From Adhaeribacter rhizoryzae (GTDB lineage: Bacteria > Bacteroidota > Bacteroidia > Cytophagales > Hymenobacteraceae), in the NCBI RefSeq assembly GCF_008629685.1, contig NZ_VWSF01000001.1:682001-746000 (forward strand): 64,000 bases of DNA. The letters run 5' to 3'. The translations under genes were made by a program, and so were the position numbers. The notes beneath the pieces were generated by a model. That model saw only the letters and a program-made list of their open reading frames with translations, was not told the DNA's origin and did not search any database. Position 1 is the first letter of the stretch; every line of letters starts with the position of its first letter. Below, piece after piece: positions 26,545 through 32,778 of this stretch.

Positions 26545-26961
26545 TTATCTTTCCTGTAGCTTCTGATTTTCCCTATCCTCCATATCACTCAACTCAATTT
26601 TTAAGGCATTAACCGATATTTGAATTTCCCGGATAGAAAGGGCGAGGGAAGCCATGAGCAAAACCAGGCTAAAGGCAAATAAATATTTGCCAATGGTGAG
26701 TTCGCCGGCAAATAGCACGAACATACACAGCACACATACAAACATGCTGCTAATGCCCAAGGTTTGCATGTTCCGGATTAAAATAAGTCGCTCGCGCAAG
26801 TTGCTAATCTGGCTCATGAGCAAAGTACTATGCGTACGCACATATTGTTCTTTCAGGTTGCGCACCAGCGAAGCCAGGGCAATAAACCGGTTGGTAAAAG
26901 CCAAAAGCAACAACGAAATAGCCGGAAATAATAAAGCCGGAGTAGTTATGGTAATTTCCAT
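26545..26961 (-). CDS. DUF2721 family membrane protein
   Basis: 138 residues with an N-terminal membrane segment, a central charged stretch (NRFIALASLVRNLKEQY and SQISNLRERLILIRNMQ) and two further membrane segments, ending in an acidic coiled tail. This pattern is DUF2721, whose function is unknown. It stands alone between the convergent ABC permease and the palindromic element at 27.0 kb. Confidence 0.8.
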   Translation of the reverse strand: MEITITTPALLFPAISLLLLAFTNRFIALASLVRNLKEQYVRTHSTLLMSQISNLRERLILIRNMQTLGISSMFVCVLCMFVLFAGELTIGKYLFAFSLVLLMASLALSIREIQISVNALKIELSDMEDRENQKLQER

Positions 26962-27027
26962 AAAAGAAAACTAAAGTTCTAAAAAGCTGCTGCTAATTTA
27001 AATCAAAATTATAAGGCTTTCCTGATC

Positions 27028-27098
27028 CCTCCTCTGTCATTCAGGAGGAACCTATTTAGTTATCTGCCAAATAGGTTCCTCCTGAATGACACAAGTGA
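27028..27098. repeat. Palindromic intergenic element, copy 2
   Basis: Perfect 23-bp arms at 27035-27057 and 27069-27091 around an 11-base loop. It matches copy 1 (1924-1994) when reversed: the loop then begins GGC as in copy 1, and flanks CACTYGTGTCATT and GAATGACA-RGGNGGG agree. The stem differs at one pair (27051 C with 27075 G, against A-T at 1947/1971), a compensatory change. The surrounding 26962-27335 gap has no gene. Confidence 0.85.
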
Positions 27099-27335
27099 GT
27101 TACTTAAGCTTTAAAGCCTTTGGCCTGATTGTACAACACCTGATTGCATAATAAAAGCTATGAAATCAGTATGAACGCTAAGACTTGAATTTATTTCTTC
27201 TTAAGCAACTTTAATAATTTGCTTCATCCATTTGATGTTTATTATGGAGGAAGAGCAGAGCCGGGAAATATTGCTTAAGCTTGGTCAGCGCCGGATAAAC
27301 CGAAGTAAAATATAGCTGCAATAATTATTAAACAA

Positions 27336-28658
27336 TTAGCGTGGAAATAAAAGCCTAAAAGTGCTGCCTTCGTCTACCACCGACGATACTTCTATTTTAA
27401 TTTGGTGGTAGTTGGCAATGGTTTGCACAATAGGTAAGCCCAAACCAAAACTTTCGGCGGTACCGCGACTGATTTTTTTAAACCGGTAAAATATGGCAGA
27501 AATTCTTTCGGGCGCAATGCCAATGCCGGTATCGGTAAATTCCAGTTGGTAATGCTCGGTTTGTAATTGCCCGTTTATGCAAATTTTTCCGCCGGTTTTG
27601 TTATACTTAATAGCGTTGTTAATGAGGTTGAAAAACATATTAAAGAGCAACGACTTATTACACGGATGACAAATAAAATCATCGGTCAGGTTAAGTGCCA
27701 GTTGAATTTCTTTGTCTTCGAGGCGGTAAGATATCTCGTCGATTACTTCGTCGAGCAGCGTTTTTACCGATACGGATTCTTCTTTAATAAATTGTTCGTT
27801 TTCGATGCGCGAAATAAGCAGTAGCGTTTTTATTATATTTTTTAACCGGCTAATGGTTTTCTGCATTTCATAAAACTTTACCTGTAATTCCGGTGAAGTT
27901 TCAGCGTGGTCGTGCAGGTTTTCGAGTTTGTGTTGCAGAATAGAAACCGGCGTAAGTAATTCGTGCGAGGCGTTGGCAATAAATTCCCGTTCCTGCTGAA
28001 AAGCCTGTTCAATCCGCTCCATCATTTCGTGGATGCTATTATCGAGGTGCTTAAAGTCGGAAGTAGAAGTTTTGATGCGCGGAAACTTGAAATCGGCCGG
28101 CGATCGGAGGTTCTGTAATTTGGTCCGGACAATAATATTTAAGGGTGTAAGCAGGTATTTGGTAAAGTAAATATCGGAGGCAATGGTAAGCAACACCATG
28201 CTGATGAGCAATATTAAGGCAAACCGCTGAATAACCACATTATTTTCCGAAACTGAAGCCAGGCTGTAGCCTAATTCCATCAGGTACCAGTTGTTGCCCA
28301 CCCGGAAAGTATTCGTTAAAATCCGGAAATCTATCTGAACGCCCTCAACTTCGCGTTTAGCAGTTTCGATAAAATAAGTGCCTTTTTGTGAAGGCGCTAT
28401 CTGCTCCAGCGTAATGTAATCTTCTTTAGAGAAAATATTATAACTACTAAACACCGAATCCTGGCCCGGCTCAAGGTATTGCGCAATGCCCCCAGTTTTA
28501 ATGCTTTGCAAAACTTTATCATGCTGTTGCCGCAGCCGCACATCGGTTTGCCGCCTGGCCTGGTAATCAACAATACGCGGCAGCAGCAGCACAAATATTA
28601 AAATAATAATGAGCTTGGAGAGCGCATTATAGGAAGCTAACTTGTTTTGTAATTTCAC
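27336..28658 (-). CDS. Sensor histidine kinase
   Basis: 440-residue inner-membrane kinase: membrane segments at about 13-30 and 145-165 enclosing a periplasmic sensor of some 110 residues, a HAMP-like linker, HisKA with the phosphorylated His232 (ANASHELLTPVSILQ), and HATPase_c with N, G1 (DTGIGI) and G2 (GLGLPI) boxes. It pairs with the OmpR-type regulator 138 bases upstream on the same strand. The sensor region matches nothing I recognise. Expected to act on the Asn-Gly barrel and basic secreted proteins next to it. Confidence 0.92.
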   Translation of the reverse strand: MKLQNKLASYNALSKLIIILIFVLLLPRIVDYQARRQTDVRLRQQHDKVLQSIKTGGIAQYLEPGQDSVFSSYNIFSKEDYITLEQIAPSQKGTYFIETAKREVEGVQIDFRILTNTFRVGNNWYLMELGYSLASVSENNVVIQRFALILLISMVLLTIASDIYFTKYLLTPLNIIVRTKLQNLRSPADFKFPRIKTSTSDFKHLDNSIHEMMERIEQAFQQEREFIANASHELLTPVSILQHKLENLHDHAETSPELQVKFYEMQKTISRLKNIIKTLLLISRIENEQFIKEESVSVKTLLDEVIDEISYRLEDKEIQLALNLTDDFICHPCNKSLLFNMFFNLINNAIKYNKTGGKICINGQLQTEHYQLEFTDTGIGIAPERISAIFYRFKKISRGTAESFGLGLPIVQTIANYHQIKIEVSSVVDEGSTFRLLFPR

Positions 28659-28796
28659 CTGTTAGTGCGTTTGGAGTAGTCCGGAGTAATGGGTTAATAT
28701 TTAATACCGGTGGTGCGTAAGCATTTAGCTTTGTCGGGCTTTTACTTATTTTGGGTAAGCAATATTTAGATAGCCCAGACTCAGCAAGAATAAAAC

Positions 28797-29480
28797 CTAA
28801 CTATTGGCTACATTAATGCGATAACCCATACCCCGCACGGTTTCGAGCCAGCTTGTTTCGCCGTAAGCCCCCAGCTTTTTGCGGATATTTTTAATGTGCA
28901 CATCAATGTAGTTAGAGTCGTAATCGTCTTCCAGAATATTGCCCCAAATGTGTTCGCTTAGTTGCAGACGAGTGAGTACGCGGTTTTTGTGCAACAAGAG
29001 GTAAGTTAAAATATCGAGTTCTTTCTTGGTTAAATTAATAGTATCCTGGTTGTGCTTAATGGTATAATTTGTGGTATCTACTTCAAAATTTCCAATGGTA
29101 AGTTTGTTTTTTTTCAGACCGAATTTGCGGCGAATAATGGCCTGCATGCGGGCTTGCAGTTCCAGCAGGGAGAAAGGCTTTGGCAAATAATCATCGGCGC
29201 CTAGTTCCAGACCTTTTAGGCGGTCGTCGAGTTCGCCGCGGGCGGTTAAAATAATAAAAGCCGCTTCCTGACCAACCTGGCGGGCTTCGGCGAGTAAGTC
29301 CAGGCCTTCGTAATCGGGTAAGGTTAAATCCAGCAACACAAAATCGTAAAGGTTAACCGCAATTTTTTCGGAGGCATCTTTTCCGGTTAAGGATAAATCG
29401 CAATTATAGTTGGCTTTGGTTAAAAAGTGCTGCAGTTCTTTCGCCAGGTTTATTTCATCTTCAACAATTAATACATGCAT
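28797..29480 (-). CDS. OmpR/PhoB-type response regulator
   Basis: 227 residues: receiver domain with the acidic pair E7/D8, phospho-acceptor D51 and the KPFS switch lysine near 100, then a winged-helix DNA-binding domain ending RGMGYRI. It follows the barrel gene by 27 bases and precedes its kinase, so barrel-regulator-kinase look like one operon. OmpR-type dimers bind direct repeats of 10-11 bp, and such repeats (ATGAA boxes, 11-bp spacing) occur upstream of the two basic secreted protein genes nearby; that this regulator binds them is inference. Confidence 0.93.
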   Translation of the reverse strand: MHVLIVEDEINLAKELQHFLTKANYNCDLSLTGKDASEKIAVNLYDFVLLDLTLPDYEGLDLLAEARQVGQEAAFIILTARGELDDRLKGLELGADDYLPKPFSLLELQARMQAIIRRKFGLKKNKLTIGNFEVDTTNYTIKHNQDTINLTKKELDILTYLLLHKNRVLTRLQLSEHIWGNILEDDYDSNYIDVHIKNIRKKLGAYGETSWLETVRGMGYRINVANS

Positions 29481-29507
29481 AGCTGAATCAGGCTTTATTA
29501 GGAATAG

Positions 29508-30656
29508 TTAGAAGGTGTGGTAATAACTGAATGTGAAAAAGGAGCGGGGCTTAGAACTGAATTCCTGGGTAACGTTGGTAGGTACCAGCAACCGCCACGA
29601 CAATTCAAAAGAATTATTGCCAAAGCCGTAAATAACCGGCAAGGTAAACCCGTAGTTTAGCAAAGTAAATTTAGATTCCTGAATAATGGTGGTGGTAATG
29701 GTAGTAGTTGTGCCGGTTCCGGTATTACCGTTGCCTACATTTCCATTATTGCCATTATTTCCGTTACCGTTGTTCCCGTTGTTACCATTCCCGTTTCCAT
29801 TATTTCCATTTCCGTTGCCGTTATTACCGTTACCATTTCCATTATTGCCGTTCCCGTTGCCGTTGTTTCCATTTCCATTCCCATTATTGCCATTCCCATT
29901 GTTGCCGTTATTTCCATTATTGCCGGAGTTACCATTTCCGTTACCATTATTACCGGAATTGCCATTACCATTACCATTGTTGCCGTTGCCATTCCCGTTG
30001 TTGCCGGTAAGAGCTTCTTCTACTTTGGTGGTGTAGCTTTGCGTAAAAAATTGGGTGCCCGCTAAAATATTAATGGCCGGGTCTATGCCCAGGTAATCGG
30101 TTTGGCTGAAAATACCTTTCTTCTCGAAATAACGGGAATTGTTCAAGGACAGGAAAGCATCGTTAAACTCGCCGAAAAGGTAATGGGCCGTTAGGCTGGT
30201 GTAAAGGTAAGACCAATCGTAGCTGAGGGTAGCCGTAGCCAGGTTAGAGGCCACCGATTGCAGCAACGGATTATCTGAGCCGTAAATATACCGGGTGTAA
30301 CTTACGCCGCCTTCTAACCGGTCGGATAAGGCAACATCCCAGCCGGCACTCAGGTTGGTTTCGTCCACGTAGTTTTTAACTCCTTTTATGTGGTAAAGCG
30401 TAGTGCCTACCCAAAAGCCGGATTTAAACTTGTAACTTAAGTTTGCTGCCAGGTACGGGTAAGCTATATCGGTGCTCCGCCCGAAAAAGTAAGAATTATT
30501 GCCAGCCAGCAAACCAACGGTAAAAGTGTTCCGGGTACTGTCAGCGGCTGTGGTTACCGTAGCAGTATCGGTGTTATTTGGTACAACCGGGTTAATACCG
30601 GCACTTGCGGTTTGGTAACCAAAAAGAATTAATATAATGCAAATAAGATGTTTCAT
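29508..30656 (-). CDS. Outer-membrane barrel-like protein with long Asn-Gly repeat tract
   Basis: 382 residues. A signal peptide (1-18) is followed by alternating amphipathic strands (about 45-210; for example YPYLAANLSYKFKSGFWVG) that look like an outer-membrane beta-barrel. From about residue 218 to 312 the sequence is almost only Asn and Gly (units NGNG, NNGNG, with rare Ser or Val), then a Thr-rich stretch. The last 65 residues return to strand-like sequence ending in YYHTF, a typical barrel C-terminus. The tract would sit as a flexible insert between strands, perhaps in a surface loop. It is first in an operon with a two-component system. The family is not recognised. Confidence 0.75.
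   Translation of the reverse strand: MKHLICIILILFGYQTASAGINPVVPNNTDTATVTTAADSTRNTFTVGLLAGNNSYFFGRSTDIAYPYLAANLSYKFKSGFWVGTTLYHIKGVKNYVDETNLSAGWDVALSDRLEGGVSYTRYIYGSDNPLLQSVASNLATATLSYDWSYLYTSLTAHYLFGEFNDAFLSLNNSRYFEKKGIFSQTDYLGIDPAINILAGTQFFTQSYTTKVEEALTGNNGNGNGNNGNGNGNSGNNGNGNGNSGNNGNNGNNGNGNNGNGNGNNGNGNGNNGNGNGNNGNGNGNNGNGNGNNGNNGNGNNGNNGNVGNGNTGTGTTTTITTTIIQESKFTLLNYGFTLPVIYGFGNNSFELSWRLLVPTNVTQEFSSKPRSFFTFSYYHTF
29728..30006 (-). repeat. Low-complexity repeat tract encoding (Asn-Gly)n
   Basis: Roughly 280 bases of degenerate 6- and 9-base units inside the barrel gene. Synonymous codons for Asn and Gly are mixed along the tract, so the protein pattern is more regular than the DNA. The tract produces long open frames on the opposite strand that are not genes. 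Confidence 0.9.
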
Positions 30657-30692
30657 TTATTGCCAACCCTCCATCGTATTTGTAAATATACA

Positions 30693-30721
30693 AAAACACC
30701 TGCACGAGCGGCAGGTGTTTT
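30693..30721 (-). terminator. Rho-independent terminator after the 30739-31320 gene
   Basis: An 11-bp stem AAAACACCTGC/GCAGGTGTTTT around a 7-base loop; on the minus strand it is followed by TTTTTG. It starts 18 bases after the stop of the basic secreted protein, so the barrel operon needs its own promoter in the 36 bases that follow. Confidence 0.88.
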
Positions 30722-30738
30722 GATGATTTTGCAAAAAT

Positions 30739-31320
30739 TTAATCTTTGCCTTTGCCCTTATTGGGGCGTCCAGCATGGTCTGGTCGGCCGCCACCGGTAG
30801 GGCGACTGGCCCGGGGTGCCCGGTTTACCTGGCCCGGATTGTTGGGACGGTCAGGTTTAGCGGTGGCTGCATTTGGCCGGGCCGAACCGGCATTACCCCG
30901 TTTGGCACTGCCCACCGAAGGTCTTTTGGCGCTGCTTTCTACTTTAGCCGGCTTTTCTACGCGCCGGGCTTTGGGTATGGCCTTCACCTCCTGTGGGGGT
31001 TGGGCTGTACGAACATCCGTTTCCGGATTGGCTGGATTCTGCGCCGGGTTTTGGTCTTGTTGGGGAGTATTGGTTTCGGTAGGTTTTTGTTGATCTTTCT
31101 TTAATTTTAAGCTTCTCAATAAACCTTTCCGGTTACCGGCAGCTGTATTTACCGTAGCCGATTCATTTAACTGGGCATCCGGTGCATGCAAATTTTCCTC
31201 AGAACCCTCATGCGTGGTTTTGGTAACGGGTGTTAAAGCAATGTTCAGAAATGCCAGATGCCGGGCATTGGCCGCTGCAGCTATAAAAATAAAAGCTACT
31301 GCAGCTATTAATATTTTCAT
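30739..31320 (-). CDS. Small basic, Pro/Ala-rich secreted protein
   Basis: 193 residues with a signal peptide (about 1-19, ending NARH). The mature part is low-complexity: a middle rich in Gln, Pro and Asn, then a strongly basic tail of Lys/Arg, Ala, Gly and Pro (for example AKRPSVGSAKRGNAG and GRPNKGKGKD at the end). No fold or enzyme motif can be seen; probably intrinsically disordered in the periplasm or outside the cell. A motif in its upstream region (31378-31404) is shared with the next basic secreted gene at 31622. Function unknown. Confidence 0.7.
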   Translation of the reverse strand: MKILIAAVAFIFIAAAANARHLAFLNIALTPVTKTTHEGSEENLHAPDAQLNESATVNTAAGNRKGLLRSLKLKKDQQKPTETNTPQQDQNPAQNPANPETDVRTAQPPQEVKAIPKARRVEKPAKVESSAKRPSVGSAKRGNAGSARPNAATAKPDRPNNPGQVNRAPRASRPTGGGRPDHAGRPNKGKGKD

Positions 31321-31621
31321 TTAATTCCTGGGTTCGGCTATTAAGCTAACGGGCTATATAAATAATTGTACTAAGTTATTAAGCCAAGATGAAGAATACA
31401 TGAATTTTTTCAGATAAACTTTTAAACCTGCGTTTCGCGCTTAAACCTGAATGAATAAAATATTCCCCGCCTTTAAAAATAATATTTAAAACCTGGTTTT
31501 GCCCGAAATGTACCCTTATTAATAAACCCGCCGATTTTACGTTGCGCTCTTTATTTTAAAGTACAAAAATAAAATCTCAGCTTTACATTATAACAAAATT
31601 ACCTACCGATTTTTGTAAATA
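31321..31621. other. Intergenic region between the two basic secreted genes
   Basis: 301 bases, AT-rich, without an open frame of note. Its only recognisable content is the 11-bp-spaced ATGAA operator at 31378-31404. No exact TAnnTTTG element was found between operator and start codon. Confidence 0.6.
31378..31404 (-). promoter_or_regulatory. Putative OmpR-type operator, copy 1
   Basis: ATTAA (31378-31382), ATGAA (31389-31393) and ATGAA (31400-31404) recur at exact 11-bp spacing. The gap between the first two, GCCAAG, is nearly the same in copy 2. It ends 58 bases upstream of the 31320 start codon. Exactly the same arrangement precedes the 32047 gene. Confidence 0.6.
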
Positions 31622-32047
31622 TTAGCCTCGGCCAACCTGGGTAAAACGGGCATGCCCAACCTGGCGGCGTACAGGTGTAGGGCGGTGTACCCGCATTTCG
31701 CGGTAATTAGAACTTGCTTTATGTACTACTACCCGTTGCGGTGGCCGAACCGGCTGGCTGGGGTGTTTAACCGGCTTAATTTTAGGCTTGATAGGCTGCG
31801 CTTTAGTTAACCTTTTTGCCGGAGCTACTCCCATTTTACCCGCTGGCTTGTTGGTTTTAAGGCGGGCAATGCGGCTGATAAATTTGCCTTTTTCGGTGCG
31901 GGCATAAGTTTGGTGCGCGGCGGTGCTCACAACGCGTCCGTGGTGATACTTTTTAGGGCGGTTATCTGGCTGTTTTAGGTTGGGGTGTTGGGCCGAGGCC
32001 GTGCTAAAAATAAAGGCTGCACTTAAAGTGGCAATTATTTTAATCAT
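31622..32047 (-). CDS. Small basic secreted protein
   Basis: 141 residues with a signal peptide (1-19, cut after SASA-Q). The mature protein is very rich in Lys, Arg, His and Pro (for example KPIKPKIKPVKHPSQPVRPP) with hardly any acidic residues, so it should be disordered and highly positively charged. No known domain. It resembles the 30739-31320 product in composition rather than sequence, and shares with it the 27-bp upstream motif. A role at the cell surface, for instance binding acidic polymers, is possible but unproven. Confidence 0.7.
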   Translation of the reverse strand: MIKIIATLSAAFIFSTASAQHPNLKQPDNRPKKYHHGRVVSTAAHQTYARTEKGKFISRIARLKTNKPAGKMGVAPAKRLTKAQPIKPKIKPVKHPSQPVRPPQRVVVHKASSNYREMRVHRPTPVRRQVGHARFTQVGRG

Positions 32048-32085
32048 CTGGTTTGTACGTTGGTTTAAAATCAGACTGCCAAAAT

Positions 32086-32112
32086 ATTAACCCAAGATGA
32101 AGATTTAATGAA
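32086..32112 (-). promoter_or_regulatory. Putative OmpR-type operator, copy 2
   Basis: ATTAA (32086-32090), ATGAA (32097-32101) and ATGAA (32108-32112), again at exact 11-bp spacing, 39 bases upstream of the 32047 start codon. 21 or more of 27 bases equal copy 1, including CCAAGATGAAGA. A TATTTTGG near 32079-32086 on the minus strand is a poor -7 match. Confidence 0.6.
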
Positions 32113-32135
32113 AATATTATAGTGTTTAAATATAT

Positions 32136-32615
32136 TTATTCTTTAATTATCTCTAAAAACTTAAGACTCTCATGTATAATGCTATCCATTTCGGCTTTCG
32201 ACTCGGCGTGTAGCGTTCTTTGGAATAAATCGAGCAGCATTTCGCCATCGTCGTTAATAAAGAGGTCTTGGTATAAGTTATCGAAAGCTTTGGCTTCTTT
32301 GGTTATAATAGCATCTATTTGGGCAATGCTGTTGCCTTTGGCGGCCCGTTTCAGAATATCCAGTACTTTTTTGCTTTCGTTGTCGTCGGCCATATCCGAA
32401 AATACCTGCATCAAGGCAATAGCTACGCCCAAACGCACTTTCTCAAATTTATAATGCAGGTTATCGCCGGGTTGGGTTTGTCCGCGGTGCGCCCGCTGCC
32501 GGGCTTCGGCCAGTTCAAATTCTTTGTAAATAATGGCTTCTGGTTTATCAAACAAGTTCGGGTTTTCCTGTTCTAAAGCTTTTTTAATCAGGGTTTCAAA
32601 TTTTATTTCCGACAT
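32136..32615 (-). CDS. Conserved-looking helical protein of unknown function
   Basis: 159 residues, soluble, without signal peptide, predicted almost entirely helical and acidic overall (KVLDILKRAAKGNSIAQIDA, LLDLFQRTLHAESKAEMDS). Codon usage and third-position pattern match neighbouring real genes, and no other frame here competes. No motif or family recognised. It lies upstream of the basic secreted gene on the same strand but the operator at 32086-32112 lies between them, so it is probably a separate unit. Confidence 0.65.
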   Translation of the reverse strand: MSEIKFETLIKKALEQENPNLFDKPEAIIYKEFELAEARQRAHRGQTQPGDNLHYKFEKVRLGVAIALMQVFSDMADDNESKKVLDILKRAAKGNSIAQIDAIITKEAKAFDNLYQDLFINDDGEMLLDLFQRTLHAESKAEMDSIIHESLKFLEIIKE

Positions 32616-32778
32616 AAAATATATTAAAGTCTGGGTTGAATAAAAGATTAAAGTTTGGCTATAAACATTACCTGAAAATTCTGGCTGGTGTTTACCTTGT
32701 TAAACTTGGTAGAATAAAATTTATAAGGCAACTTTAAACTGCTTTCAAAGTAATTTTAAATATCAGTTAATTCCTAGT

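Noticed and set aside
29686-30036. Long plus-strand open frames (Pro/Leu/Phe-rich and His/Tyr/Arg-rich) opposite the barrel gene
   Set aside because: They are the complement of the Asn-Gly repeat; they lack a signal, a domain or a promoter, and several frames are open together, as expected for a simple repeat.
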